A stretch of 64,000 bases of DNA, from contig NZ_AODL01000013.1 in assembly GCF_000525995.1 (NCBI RefSeq), positions 1-64,000 of the forward strand. Direction: 5' to 3'. Below the pieces are notes generated by a model, which saw only the letters and a list, made by a program, of their open reading frames with translations, was not told where the DNA came from and made no database searches. Below, in pieces: positions 51,965 to 61,595 of this stretch (positions within the stretch are counted from its first letter, which is position 1; the number at the start of each line of letters is the position of its first letter). The position numbers and the translations under genes are program-made. Origin of the DNA: Paenilisteria riparia FSL S10-1204 (lineage in GTDB: Bacteria > Bacillota > Bacilli > Lactobacillales > Listeriaceae).

Positions 51965-52414
51965 TTAAGCAGAGCAGCCACAACCGCCGCCACTGCCACA
52001 TCCCCCAGTGGAACAAGCCGATTTCGTTTCAAAAAACGGATTTCCCGTAGGAACTTTAATATTTTCCGAGACGGCTCCTGCCAAAATGAAACTGATTTCA
52101 TCGAGTAAGCTTTGTAAATCCATCTCTGCTTGCCGAAACGCTGCGACATGTTCATCCATATCCACTTCGCGCTTATACTGACGAGCCAAGCGATTCACTT
52201 CTTTATAGTCTGGATGATAGCGCCCAAAACGTTGCACTTCATCATACTGCTCTTTTATTTTTGCTAAGCGTTCGATACGCTGCTGTGTTTGTAAACTATT
52301 CGTCATTTGGGAAAGACATACACGGTAACGCTCCGCCTCCGCCGACTCTAAAATCATCGATGCAAGATCATCTGACAAATCTAACAATGCCAAATTTTCC
52401 ATCGTAGCAAGCAT
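51965..52414 (-). CDS. ylbF: YlbF/RicF protein
   Basis: Helical 149-aa protein of the YlbF/YmcA family, from ATG 52414 with AAGGTGG upstream. In B. subtilis, YlbF with YmcA and YaaT forms the Ric complex that assists RNase Y in mRNA maturation and binds iron-sulfur clusters. The C-terminus here is rich in cysteines (CSTGGCGSGGGCGCSA), like the cluster-binding tail. The core has IERLAKIKEQYDEVQRFGRYHPDYKEVNRL. Confidence 0.9.
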   Translation of the reverse strand: MLATMENLALLDLSDDLASMILESAEAERYRVCLSQMTNSLQTQQRIERLAKIKEQYDEVQRFGRYHPDYKEVNRLARQYKREVDMDEHVAAFRQAEMDLQSLLDEISFILAGAVSENIKVPTGNPFFETKSACSTGGCGSGGGCGCSA

Positions 52415-52482
52415 CTTGCCACCTTCTTTCCATCGTAAATCGATAACACGGTTCATTATAACACGATTTCACAAAAAGCGCC

Positions 52483-53535
52483 TTATTTTTGCAAGAAGTT
52501 CTGCGTGTAAAACTTCCGATAAGTTCCAGAACCAATATCCGTAAAGCTCTTATCAAGCAGATTCTTACGGTGCCCAGCCGAGTTCAACCAGCCTTCTACA
52601 GCCGCTGGGCCATCTAAATAATTAGACGCAATATTCTCGGCTACCTTCTGATAATCAATGCCCGCCCGGTTCATCCGATCAGCAAGCGAACCATATTTCG
52701 GCGAATCATGGTCAAAGTAATTGTTCTGCTGCATATCCACACTGTGCCCAAATGCCACTTCTGCCACGCGCTCATTCCAAACCAGTGCTCCCGCATCATA
52801 ACGCTTTCGGAAAATATTTGTAATATCAAATACTTGCTGATCCGACGCCTTATCAATCGCGTCCCACTGCGCGTCCGTCACCTTATCCTTAAAAATATCG
52901 CCTTGATACGTCATTTCATACGGATGCATCTTAATCAACGCTAACTTATTAAAATACCGGATACTAATCACTTTCGACTCAAACTTATCGAAATTAACTT
53001 GCGCATACACCCCGCCACCTAAACTAATCAGCGGACGGATATTGAGCTCATCTTCTGACAACTCAAAACGATAATAATTATCTTGGTAATTAAACGTAAT
53101 TTCCGACTGTAATTTCATATTCAAAAATACTTTCTCTGTATCCATACCAATATCAAACGGTTTTAGCGGCAAGTCCTCACCGAGCGCATAAATCGTCTGC
53201 ACCCGATTATGCAGCACACCGACCTGCATATATTGCCCGTCCGACCGATGAAAAATATAATTCTGATACCCATATGGCGTCGCATCTTTCCGTTTAGGAG
53301 CACCGTACCGCTTCTCCAAAACCGCCACATCTTTATTCACATAAACAGCCAGACTTTCTTGATTCTCCACTTTTGCCTTACCATCGTCCGTCTTATTTTC
53401 ATCCACATTTCCTTGTTGCACTGCTTTATCATCAACAGAATTGACCTCTGTAGGCTTCTCAAAAAATAAATCTGTGTAGTAACCAATAAATAAACAAATC
53501 ACTACGACAGCCAATGTACGTAAAATAAATCGCAT
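52483..53535 (-). CDS. Membrane-anchored CAP-domain protein (YlbC-like)
   Basis: A 350-aa exported protein resembling B. subtilis YlbC. One N-terminal helix (ILRTLAVVVICLFIGYYTD, about residues 3-22) anchors it. An Asp/Glu-rich spacer leads to a CAP-associated N-domain (near residues 80-215) and the C-terminal CAP/SCP domain: FGHSVDMQQNNYFDHDSP near residue 260 and ENIASNYLDGPAAVEGWLNSAGHRKNLL. The ATG at 53535 is 11 bases after GGAG. The activity of bacterial CAP proteins is mostly unknown. Confidence 0.87.
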   Translation of the reverse strand: MRFILRTLAVVVICLFIGYYTDLFFEKPTEVNSVDDKAVQQGNVDENKTDDGKAKVENQESLAVYVNKDVAVLEKRYGAPKRKDATPYGYQNYIFHRSDGQYMQVGVLHNRVQTIYALGEDLPLKPFDIGMDTEKVFLNMKLQSEITFNYQDNYYRFELSEDELNIRPLISLGGGVYAQVNFDKFESKVISIRYFNKLALIKMHPYEMTYQGDIFKDKVTDAQWDAIDKASDQQVFDITNIFRKRYDAGALVWNERVAEVAFGHSVDMQQNNYFDHDSPKYGSLADRMNRAGIDYQKVAENIASNYLDGPAAVEGWLNSAGHRKNLLDKSFTDIGSGTYRKFYTQNFLQK

Positions 53536-53627
53536 ATATTTCTGCACTCCTTCATGCTACCATACTCTATTGTATCGGCTTTTCCCCAAAAATACTAGTA
53601 GAAAAACAAATTATATTACAATAGAAA

Positions 53628-53653
53628 AACCTGATCATAAAGCAGATCAGGTT
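53628..53653 (-). terminator. Terminator after ctaB
   Basis: AACCTGATC (53628-53636) pairs perfectly with GATCAGGTT (53645-53653); on the minus strand it is followed by TTTTTC. Confidence 0.8.
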
Positions 53654-53661
53654 CCAAACAA

Positions 53662-54570
53662 TTATAAGAACACGCCAATAATAACCATAGATACGAATAA
53701 AATCGTCATATAATTAATCGAGTATACAAAACTAATACGTGCCCACTTCATGCTGTCTTCCATTTTGAATCCATAGAAACAAATAGCTAACCAAATTACA
53801 TTTAATACCGTTGCCAGAATCACGTATACCAAACCTAATTCCCACATGAAAAATGGCAAGATTGTCAGTAACACCACCCAAAACAACGTACTCCATTTCG
53901 TCCGTTCAATACCTTTTACAACTGGAAGCATCGGAATTCCCGCTGCCGCATATTCTTCTTTCCGCTTAATCGCAATTGCATAAAAATGCGGTGGTTGCCA
54001 ACAAAACATAACTAAGAACAACATAATCGGCACAGCGCTAAAGCTAGGCTCAACTGCAAACCATCCAATAAGCGGCGGTACAGCCCCAGAAAAACTACCA
54101 ATAACTGTATTGCTCACAAGTTTACGCTTTGCCCACATCGAGTAAACAACAACATATAAGAAGATCCCGATTAAACCAATTGTACCCGCTTGCCAAGTCG
54201 TCATAAACAATAATGCTTCCCCGACAACACCAAGCGCTGCAGCAATAAGTAACGCTCGTTTACCAGAAATTTTGCCGGTCATTGTCGGTCTATTTTTCGT
54301 TCGTTCCATGATACCATCGATATCGCGGTCAATCACGTTATTAAACGCTCCGGACGCCGCTACGACCATCCCCGATCCTAAAATCGTAAAAATCAGCACG
54401 TCCAAATTCTGCATAAATGAAACACCTGTTAACTGAAAAGCAAGCCACATTCCCGTGAAGGCAGTAATCGTGTTAGAATTAACAATCCCTATCTTCACAA
54501 GCTCCGTAAAATCTTTCACAGTGAACTTAGCAGCAACATCAACCTTTGCTGTCTTTTCCATTTGATTCAC
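53662..54570 (-). CDS. ctaB: Protoheme IX farnesyltransferase (heme O synthase)
   Basis: Membrane prenyltransferase adding a farnesyl group to heme B, 302 aa with about nine helices. NNVIDRDIDGIMERTKNRP near residue 85 is the prenyltransferase DxxxD motif. CWQPPHFYAIAIKRKEEYAAAGIPMLPVVKG is the second conserved loop. I use the GTG at 54570 (M-NQMEKT), eight bases after GGGGG, because homologues in my memory start MNQIEKT. It is divergent from ctaA. Confidence 0.93.
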   Translation of the reverse strand: MNQMEKTAKVDVAAKFTVKDFTELVKIGIVNSNTITAFTGMWLAFQLTGVSFMQNLDVLIFTILGSGMVVAASGAFNNVIDRDIDGIMERTKNRPTMTGKISGKRALLIAAALGVVGEALLFMTTWQAGTIGLIGIFLYVVVYSMWAKRKLVSNTVIGSFSGAVPPLIGWFAVEPSFSAVPIMLFLVMFCWQPPHFYAIAIKRKEEYAAAGIPMLPVVKGIERTKWSTLFWVVLLTILPFFMWELGLVYVILATVLNVIWLAICFYGFKMEDSMKWARISFVYSINYMTILFVSMVIIGVFL

Positions 54571-54888
54571 TCGTATTTCCCCCTTAAATTCTGTGCGCAT
54601 TAGAAATTCTTCACATAAGATTGCTTGTTTTTTCACAATCTTTCTATAAATCTCATCTTACCCATTATCGGAAATAAACACCCTAATTGTCAACCATTTG
54701 AGCTTCATTTATACAAGAAAAACCCTTTCCACAACTTTTAATCACCTCCATTTTCACAAGCCACACCCTTTACTTACGCCAATAAACAGGTTAGAATAAT
54801 AGTTGTGCAATTAAAAAACGCATGCCTATACACAAAAACATTGCTCAGTTTTGAATTAATACATATCTAAGGGGGAAACAAGAAAAAC

Positions 54889-55806
54889 ATGAAAAAATTT
54901 CTAAAAGTCTGGTCCGTCCTGACAATTCTCTGCATGACATTTGTTGTGTTCGGTGGCGCACTCGTGACAAAAACCGGTTCAGCTGATGGATGTGGCAATA
55001 CTTGGCCACTATGTAACGGTCAATTTGTCCGCCTAACAGACATCACTCCACAAAAAATAATCGAAGTTATGCACCGGCTAACGACAGGAATTAGCTCGAT
55101 TTTCGTTATCGTTTTGGCAATTTGTGCGTGGATTTATATTAAAGATCGTCGCGAAACAAAGCCACTTGCAATCATCGCTGTTGCTTTCCTTGTCTTACAG
55201 GCATTTATGGGCGCCGCTGCTGTTATGTGGGGACAAAATCCCTACATCATGGCCTTACATTTCGGTATTTCTATTATTTGTTACGCGGCTATCGTACTCC
55301 TCTGTCTGCTCATTTTCGAAGTAGATAATAAGTTCGATGCTCGCAACATGGTCATTGGTACAAAGCTAAAGGTCAATCTCTATTTACTAACAATTTATAC
55401 CTACATTGCAGTCTACACTGGAGCCCTCGTTCGCCACGAAAAAGCGAGTCTAGCTGTTCCTGCATGGCCGTTTGAAAACGGTTCGTTCGTGATGCCAACA
55501 TCCGTTCAAGATTACGTTCAATATTTACACCGATTAGCAGCACTCATTCTCGTTGTTTGGATTTTATACGTTACTTGGATTGTTTTCCGCGAGTACAGCC
55601 ATTACCGTGTATTAAAGTACGCGATGGTTCTTGAAATTATTTTCGTAGCCGCGCAGGCCTTAACCGGCATCCTGTCAGTCATTACAAATATCAATTTATA
55701 CGTTGCTTTAGCACACAGTCTTATCATCACGATGATGTTTGCTCTAATGACTTACCTTTGCCTACTCGCCAGCCGTAGCAAACAAAATCGTCTCAAAATA
55801 AAATAA
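54889..55806 (+). CDS. ctaA: Heme A synthase
   Basis: Membrane monooxygenase-like enzyme that turns heme O into heme A for cytochrome aa3, 305 aa, eight helices in two four-helix halves. The paired heme-ligand histidines are in VMHRLTTGIS near residue 63, ALHFGISII near residue 123, YLHRLAALI near residue 216 and ALAHSLIIT near residue 278. The Cys pair DGCGNTWPLC near residue 35 is conserved. AAGGGGGAAA precedes the ATG. The 318-bp gap to ctaB holds no gene. Confidence 0.94.
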   Translation: MKKFLKVWSVLTILCMTFVVFGGALVTKTGSADGCGNTWPLCNGQFVRLTDITPQKIIEVMHRLTTGISSIFVIVLAICAWIYIKDRRETKPLAIIAVAFLVLQAFMGAAAVMWGQNPYIMALHFGISIICYAAIVLLCLLIFEVDNKFDARNMVIGTKLKVNLYLLTIYTYIAVYTGALVRHEKASLAVPAWPFENGSFVMPTSVQDYVQYLHRLAALILVVWILYVTWIVFREYSHYRVLKYAMVLEIIFVAAQALTGILSVITNINLYVALAHSLIITMMFALMTYLCLLASRSKQNRLKIK

Positions 55807-55815
55807 TTGAGAAAG

Positions 55816-55851
55816 AACAGTCAAACTCATTTGTGAATTTGGCTGTTTTTT
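55816..55851 (+). terminator. Terminator after ctaA
   Basis: AACAGTCAAA (55816-55825) pairs with TTTGGCTGTT (55838-55847), with one G-U pair, and is followed by six T. Confidence 0.8.
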
Positions 55852-55898
55852 ATGTTAGAATGAAGATTATGTACAAAAAGAAAGTAGGCGATTAAACG

Positions 55899-56612
55899 TT
55901 GAAAGCACCGCTTCGAACAATTATATATGAGCTCTTCATGTTTTTGCTAATCTTGATTTCCGTCTTGACAATCCCAATTCAAACAAAAGCCGTGAACATT
56001 CTTAATGGCCTTATTTGGGCTGTTTTCGTTGTCGATTATTTTGCAAGACTGATTCGAGCAAAAGATAAGAAGGAGTACATCAAAACACATTTATTCGAAC
56101 TGATTGCCATTTTACCATTATATAATCTATTCCGTCTCGCACGTATCGTTGGTTTATTCCGAATTCTGCGCCTAACCGCTATGGGAAAACGTTATGTCGT
56201 GCCTTTGTATAGTTTTTTGCGCACCAATGGCTTTAATCGTATGGTCAATGCACTCGTTATTACATTAATTGTGATTCCAATTCCACTTATTTTCATTGAA
56301 CCCGGCATAAAGGATTATCCTGACGCCTTATGGTTTTCCATCGTCACTACAACAACAGTCGGCTACGGAGATATCGTGCCAGTTACTACTATCGGCCGAA
56401 CACTTGCGATTTTCCTCATGCTATTTGGAATCGGCTTCATTGGCGCCCTTATTTCCACCATCCGCACCTATATGACAAGCAAACGAAAACAACTAGATAG
56501 CTCCGAAAAAATTTCTAAAGTAACCAAAAGCATCGAACAAGTTGGCCCACTCACAGAGTCCGAGATAACCATCATCGAAACTTTTCTCCATTCCAAAAAA
56601 GAATTAAAATAA
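55899..56612 (+). CDS. Voltage-gated-type potassium channel
   Basis: Ion channel of 237 aa with the K+ selectivity filter TTTTVGYGD near residue 148. A P-loop and S6-like helix follow. Upstream are about four helices with an S4-like basic segment, RLARIVGLFRILRLT, which suggests voltage sensing, and a soluble C-terminal tail (residues 197-237). The apparent start is a TTG at 55899 (K-APLRT), behind a weak AAAGTAGG. Confidence 0.88.
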   Translation: MKAPLRTIIYELFMFLLILISVLTIPIQTKAVNILNGLIWAVFVVDYFARLIRAKDKKEYIKTHLFELIAILPLYNLFRLARIVGLFRILRLTAMGKRYVVPLYSFLRTNGFNRMVNALVITLIVIPIPLIFIEPGIKDYPDALWFSIVTTTTVGYGDIVPVTTIGRTLAIFLMLFGIGFIGALISTIRTYMTSKRKQLDSSEKISKVTKSIEQVGPLTESEITIIETFLHSKKELK

Positions 56613-56646
56613 GCAGACTGCGTTTCTAGCTCACAGCCTGCTTTTT
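56611..56646. terminator. Terminator after the potassium channel
   Basis: AAGCAG-CTG (56611-56620) pairs with CAG-CTGCTT (56634-56643) with one internal mismatch, followed by TTTTTT. Convergent with the VOC gene. Confidence 0.7.
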
Positions 56647-56652
56647 TGTTTG

Positions 56653-57075
56653 TTATTTCGTTAAATTAAAGGACCAACCAACACCGTATTTATCTGTTAA
56701 TTGTCCAAACTTTTCTGACCAAAACGTTTGTTGTAACGGCATAATTTTGGTCGCCCCCTCAGACAACGCATCAAAATAGCGCGTCAACTTATCGCCATCT
56801 GTTGTCTCCAACACAAGTGTGACATTATTGCCACGAATAAGTTCTGACATAAATGCTGGCGTATCAGAGAACATCACCGTCTGTCCTTCGATTTGAATAC
56901 TTGCATTCATTACTAATTCTTTCGTCGCCTCATCCATCGGAAACTCATCGCCATGATCAATGGAACCGTAAGTCATTAAGTCCTCACAAGTTGACCCAAA
57001 AATCGCCCCGTAAAAAGCGATTGCCTCACGCGCTTCTGTTTTCAAATTAATATATACCCCTAGAGTCATGTTCAT
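56653..57075 (-). CDS. VOC-superfamily protein (PhnB-like)
   Basis: A 140-aa vicinal-oxygen-chelate fold protein of the PhnB/3-demethylubiquinone-methyltransferase-like group, with two paired beta-alpha modules. Features are MTLGVYINLKTEAREAIAFYGAIFG at the start, GQTVMFSDTP in the middle, and PLQQTFWSEKFGQLTDKYGVGWSFNL at the end. Enzymatic role unknown; the name PhnB does not imply phosphonate metabolism. Confidence 0.85.
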   Translation of the reverse strand: MNMTLGVYINLKTEAREAIAFYGAIFGSTCEDLMTYGSIDHGDEFPMDEATKELVMNASIQIEGQTVMFSDTPAFMSELIRGNNVTLVLETTDGDKLTRYFDALSEGATKIMPLQQTFWSEKFGQLTDKYGVGWSFNLTK

Positions 57076-57147
57076 TCCTACTTTCGATTAGTTTATAGCG
57101 CTTCCATTCTAGGTGACTATAACAAAAGCCACGTAAAAAGAAGTAGC

Positions 57148-57810
57148 CTACAGTACAATGCCATCTACAAGATTAATTAGGCGTGTCTCCACATCAAACC
57201 GATAACGTTCCGCCAACGCCTCCACTTCTAAAATACGAATTAAATCATCTACCGTACCTTGTCCGTGCAAAACTTTATCATGACAAAAAGCAACTGTCAC
57301 AAGATCATCTGGACGTTCCAGACAGATTAATTCATCACCCAATTGAATTTCACCGACTTCAATTGTTCGGCAAAGATATCCAGTATAGCCCGTGTTCCTT
57401 ACCTCTTTGAATAATTCAGATAACTCATTACGTTTCCCAATTGTACTACATGGATTTCTGGCTTCCGTAACTTGAATAATCGCTCCACCAACTCGAAAAA
57501 CATCACCAATACAAACATCTTTTTCTAGCAAGCCAGTGACCGTTAAATTCTCACCAAATGCAGCATCTGGCAATGTAATCTGAAATTGTTCATTCCATCT
57601 TGCATAATGCTCCGCCGGATAAATACAGACCGTCCGATCCACGCCACCATGATGTTTTAAATCATGCGATGCGTCATTGACAAAGCCGTATTGCGTCAGC
57701 ATTGCTTTTGGAACTTGTTGCTTCATAATTCCCGTCATCATTGTCCGATTTCTACCAATTGCCATTTCTTTTGGTTCACCAATTGCTAGCCCTACAATTT
57801 TCCCAACCAT
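57148..57810 (-). CDS. MOSC-domain protein
   Basis: A 220-aa MOSC protein. The conserved cysteine is in VTEARNPCSTIGKR near residue 120; KHHGGVDRTVCIYPAEHYA and FGENLTVTGLLEKDVCIGDVF are the other family blocks. A C-terminal three-helix segment (VDDLIRILEVEALAERYRFD) matches the YiiM type. MOSC domains handle sulfur with molybdenum cofactor; here the reaction is unknown. Confidence 0.88.
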   Translation of the reverse strand: MVGKIVGLAIGEPKEMAIGRNRTMMTGIMKQQVPKAMLTQYGFVNDASHDLKHHGGVDRTVCIYPAEHYARWNEQFQITLPDAAFGENLTVTGLLEKDVCIGDVFRVGGAIIQVTEARNPCSTIGKRNELSELFKEVRNTGYTGYLCRTIEVGEIQLGDELICLERPDDLVTVAFCHDKVLHGQGTVDDLIRILEVEALAERYRFDVETRLINLVDGIVL

Positions 57811-58360
57811 GTATTCACCCCTCTGATGCTTTCAATTTAACAAAAAAAACGCCGAAACTTTCAAGCTCTGACGTCGTATATTTACATTTTATTCGTCGTG
57901 ACCTTCACAATTCAGACAATTATCTAAATAAAGGTGATTTACGCTCGCAACAGCCTTGCAATTAGCATAAGTTGCACATCAAAACGGCTCCCCGCTTCAT
58001 TTCCAGTTAAAAAAACATACAATTCGATAAAAATTAGAAGCAAAATATTACATGCGCTCTACACTAAATCCACGAAAAAACAGTTTTCGCATGTTTTTTT
58101 ACATGTTTTGATGGCACTAACAACCCAAATTCTGAAAAAAAGAAATGATTATATTACAAAATTACCCATACTCATCTCACTGCAGACAAAGACTCATTTT
58201 TATTGGAAATGTTTGATGTGCATAAGTACACAGTTCTAGTATAAACCTAATCAGAGTGAAGAGATAGTCCATATCCAGAAACTAAGCAATTTTTGATACG
58301 CTGAGGTTTGAAAGCATAAACTGTTTTTTATTTAAAATATAATTTTTCTACAGTCTGACT
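57811..58360. other. Gene-free AT-rich stretch of 550 bp
   Basis: Between the MOSC gene start and the YcnI gene stop, both on the minus strand. I see no coding region, repeat family member, or clear terminator. The stretch is very AT-rich. AACGCCGAAACTTTCAAG near 57848 with GACGTCGT may form a weak hairpin before the MOSC gene. Confidence 0.5.
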
Positions 58361-59012
58361 TTACCATGGCTTCATGTATTTGTATTTCTTTTTTAAATTT
58401 TTGCGTTTGCGAATTAATGACCAGATCGCGATTAGTAATGCAACGATTGAAACACCTAACGTTACCCATTGCACTGCTGATACACTATTATCTTTTGCCG
58501 TTTCGGTTGCATCTGTCGTTGTTTCTGTTTTCTTACCGTGGGAATCCGTTGCACTCTCCGATGTAGCCTTTGAAAGTGTCGTTGTCGAGTGCGGATAGTC
58601 TGCCGAAGCATCTCCCGTCCATTCCACAATCGAGCCGTCCGCATAATACTGATACGCATCCCCAATTGACCGAACCACTTTTCTCTGGATTCTGTGCTAC
58701 AAAACTAAATCGCTGAAATTGCCCATTCAAAATGCCACTCCCTGTCGCCGTCCAAGTGACAGTTCCATTATCCTTATTCACCATAACATTCCATCCCGGT
58801 ACAGGCTCATATGACTGAAATTCCACACCTGCAGGCATCTTCACGACCAATTTCGTCGTCGCACTAGCCTTTTCCACCGGCACTTTCACTGTATATGTCT
58901 CCCAAGCTCCCGTTGTTGATTCCGTTGGTGCCACTGTCACATGCGCGCTAGCAATAACTGGCATCGCAACTAAAAATAAAATACCCACCAAACTCGTGAT
59001 TACTTTTTTCAT
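58361..59012 (-). CDS. ycnI: YcnI copper-binding protein, with apparent frameshift
   Basis: Exported DUF1775 protein anchored by a C-terminal helix. The signal peptide ends ASA and the new N-terminus is His24 (HVTVAP), the ligand of the mono-histidine copper brace known in B. subtilis YcnI. A conserved PVPGW follows. The frame breaks in CCCC on the + strand (58660-58663). Removing one base restores WDAYQYYADGSIVEWTG, a Ser/Thr-rich linker, and a membrane helix (VQWVTLGVSIVALLIAIWSL) with a basic tail. Repaired length is 216 aa. It follows ycnJ by 3 bp. Confidence 0.87.
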
Positions 59013-59015
59013 TTT

Positions 59016-60644
59016 CTAACTCCCCTTTATCATTACTGTAAATGCTTCGTCAATTGGTGTAAAATCCTCCGTCAATGCGTGAACTTCTAGCTTCCAACGA
59101 CCTGGCGCATTCAAATACAAACCATTCGCCACATATTGATTTTGTCCATTCTTCTTCGCCTCAAACGTACTGGATTTCTTATTTCCACGCGGAATCGCTG
59201 TCAACATCACCTTCTGAAAGTCCGTCCGCACCTGCCCATTCGAATCTGTAAACACAACCAAAAACGTATTATCCCCAACCACAGTAGGCATGATTTTCAA
59301 AGATACGAATCCCGTTTTCGTTGCTGACTTTTCCGAAAAAGCTTCTGGCGGCTTCGGCGGTGGCGTCTGCACATTTGTAAGCACCGCTGCAACACCAAGC
59401 AACACCAAACCAATACAGAATTCAGCAATCACTGTCTTCCCGGAAACAAGCTTCCCAGTATTGCGCATATATAAATAATGCACCAAGCCAAGTCCACCCA
59501 TGAGAGCAAACAAAGCTATTTTCAGGATTATAACATGCCCGTACTCTGTTGTAAACAAACTTACCATCGAGCCAAGATTAATCACGCTCATCAATAAACC
59601 ACTCACGATAATTCCTGCTACAAACACTGCCGCAAAAGGACTAAATCGATTCCAAACAAGGCTAGCCGATTCTTCTTTTGCCAGCATTACGAACAAAACA
59701 ATAATCCCGCCGACCCAAGCAGACGCACAAACCAAATGCACCAAATCCATCGGAATTGCCACACTTTTATTCGCACTTCCCGCAGCATGCCCTTGCATCG
59801 CCTTCACAAACAAAACGGTCGCAAAAAACACCGCCGGAAACGTCCACATCCAGACACGCCCAAGCCATTCTTTGCGCAACATCACGGCAAAACTCACAAC
59901 AAGTAACACAAACATGGCAATCTGTATTAGCCACAAATGCCCGATGCTCGCCTTCCGAACAATTGCCAGCATCGCATCAAGATTCCAAACATCCCCACCA
60001 GTGTAAATTTGCACCTGCACCGGTAAAAAAAGCAATAATCCAAGCGCCACTAATCCAAGCCCAGTGCAAAGCAACCAACATGTCTTCCGTCGCATTCTCT
60101 CACTAACTTCTCCATGATACAGCGCCAAGAAAAATAAAATAATCCCAGCGATTAGGCTAAAACCTATGTATAGAATACCTTTCATCACCGTACTCGGCCA
60201 AGATGCCGTCGTGTCACCCGCGGCACTCGTCGTTACAAACGCCTGACTTGTTTTTCCAACTTTAAATGAAATCACACCCGAAACTGGATGCCCATCCGCT
60301 GAGACCACACGCCATTCCGCACTATATACATCATCTGGCAAGTCATTTTGCAGCGCTACTTCCACTACATGATCATTTTCCGAATGAATAAATGCTTTCC
60401 CCTTCTCCACACGGTTCCCTTTCGAATCCCGAACAATAATCGATGGATACTCATTTTGAATCATCTCCGTAAATGTTAAGGCGACATTCTTCGGCGCCAC
60501 TTCTAGTTCAGACTGATCCGCAGGGGTCGAACTTTGCAAATACGCATGCGCCTCAACAATCGTCCCCGGCACAAAATAAAGTAACCCTCCTGCAAGCAAT
60601 ACAATAAACCAAACATATACCGACCGCACATTCATCCCCCCCAT
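59016..60644 (-). CDS. ycnJ: CopC-CopD fusion, copper import protein (YcnJ)
   Basis: Membrane protein of 542 aa, fusing an outside CopC domain (residues 33-130) to the CopD helical domain. After a signal peptide, AHAYLQSSTPAD provides the copper-binding histidine; VVSADGHPVSG gives the second (DGHP). About eight helices follow (residues 165-430), with WLIQIAMFVL and AVFVAGIIVSGLLM. The C-terminal outside YtkA-like part ends at about residue 540. It imports copper in B. subtilis. The start is ATG 60644 or 60635. No local copper regulator is seen. Confidence 0.9.
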   Translation of the reverse strand: MGGMNVRSVYVWFIVLLAGGLLYFVPGTIVEAHAYLQSSTPADQSELEVAPKNVALTFTEMIQNEYPSIIVRDSKGNRVEKGKAFIHSENDHVVEVALQNDLPDDVYSAEWRVVSADGHPVSGVISFKVGKTSQAFVTTSAAGDTTASWPSTVMKGILYIGFSLIAGIILFFLALYHGEVSERMRRKTCWLLCTGLGLVALGLLLFLPVQVQIYTGGDVWNLDAMLAIVRKASIGHLWLIQIAMFVLLVVSFAVMLRKEWLGRVWMWTFPAVFFATVLFVKAMQGHAAGSANKSVAIPMDLVHLVCASAWVGGIIVLFVMLAKEESASLVWNRFSPFAAVFVAGIIVSGLLMSVINLGSMVSLFTTEYGHVIILKIALFALMGGLGLVHYLYMRNTGKLVSGKTVIAEFCIGLVLLGVAAVLTNVQTPPPKPPEAFSEKSATKTGFVSLKIMPTVVGDNTFLVVFTDSNGQVRTDFQKVMLTAIPRGNKKSSTFEAKKNGQNQYVANGLYLNAPGRWKLEVHALTEDFTPIDEAFTVMIKGS

Positions 60645-60712
60645 CCCACTAGAATTCCTACCTTCTACAATACCATTCCTCCCGTCCTCAAAAAATAAAT
60701 CTGCTCAAACTA

Positions 60713-60742
60713 AAAGAAGCCCGCATCTAAACTGCCGACTTC
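60713..60742 (-). terminator. Probable terminator after nagR
   Basis: GAAG and CTTC arms with partial inner pairing; on the minus strand it is followed by TTTTAG. The stem is imperfect. It separates nagR from ycnJ. Confidence 0.5.
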
Positions 60743-60750
60743 CCTTTATT

Positions 60751-61473
60751 CTACTGCTTCACTCGTGCCACAAATTGAAACCTATTCCCCACATATTGCG
60801 AACGCGTAAATTCAAACGGTCTACCATCCTGCAAAAAGGTAATCTGACGTAATTTCATCACCGGTGATCCCATTTTCACATCTAAATATGGCGCTACCTT
60901 TTCCGAAACAAGCGCTGCTTCCATAATTTGTTCCGCTTCGCCGATATTTTGACCGAGTTTTGATAAAATCGCCTCATAAAGCGACTCCATAATGTCCTCT
61001 TTCGTCAATAAAGACGCAATATTCTCCGGCACAACAACAATTTCAAAAAGAATCGGAATTTTGTCACCATATCGAATCCGTTCGATGCGCATCACATTGC
61101 TATTTTCCGGTAATTGCAATGCTTCCCGTTCTTGCGTACTCGCTGGACGAATCCCATACGACACAATCCGAGAAGAAGGGACTTTCCCCTCATGAATCAT
61201 CAAATTCGTGAAACTCGTAACCGCTTCTAAATGTTCCGTCATCTTCTTCTCAGCAATAAATGTTCCCGCTCCGACGCGCCGCTGCAAAATCGTATCATCC
61301 ACAAGCCCTTGAATCGCTTGTCGTACTGTCATTCGGCTCACATGGAACATCTCTGCTAACTGCCGCTCTGCTGGAATGGCTTTACCGACTTGCCAAGTGC
61401 CATCTTCTATTTTCTGTTTAATTTCACTTTGAATCTGAATATAAATCGGTATTCCCGACGACTTATCTATCAT
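60751..61473 (-). CDS. nagR: GntR/HutC-family regulator of amino-sugar genes
   Basis: Repressor of 240 aa with an N-terminal GntR winged helix (PIYIQIQSEIKQKIEDGTW then ERQLAEMFHVSRMTVRQAIQ, residues 10-55) and a C-terminal UTRA effector domain (about residues 90-235). The position downstream of nagA-nagB and the matching operator at 63475-63486 make it the NagR (YvoA) equivalent, which in B. subtilis responds to glucosamine-6-phosphate or GlcNAc-6-phosphate. An extended -10 (TGGTATAAT, 61505-61513) lies upstream. AAGGTGCGAGG precedes the ATG. Confidence 0.9.
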   Translation of the reverse strand: MIDKSSGIPIYIQIQSEIKQKIEDGTWQVGKAIPAERQLAEMFHVSRMTVRQAIQGLVDDTILQRRVGAGTFIAEKKMTEHLEAVTSFTNLMIHEGKVPSSRIVSYGIRPASTQEREALQLPENSNVMRIERIRYGDKIPILFEIVVVPENIASLLTKEDIMESLYEAILSKLGQNIGEAEQIMEAALVSEKVAPYLDVKMGSPVMKLRQITFLQDGRPFEFTRSQYVGNRFQFVARVKQ

Positions 61474-61595
61474 TTGCCTCGCACCTTCTTTTTTATTGGA
61501 ATGAATTATACCACAAAAGTACGCCTAACCACAACACACCAAACCATTATCGCTCTGTGAACAAAAATAGTTTGGTGCATGATTTCTTTATTTTC

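Noticed and set aside
57811-58360. A riboswitch or small RNA in the long gap before the MOSC gene
   Set aside because: I could not see a conserved motif, consistent stem set or terminator with a T-tract; only weak AT-rich hairpins.
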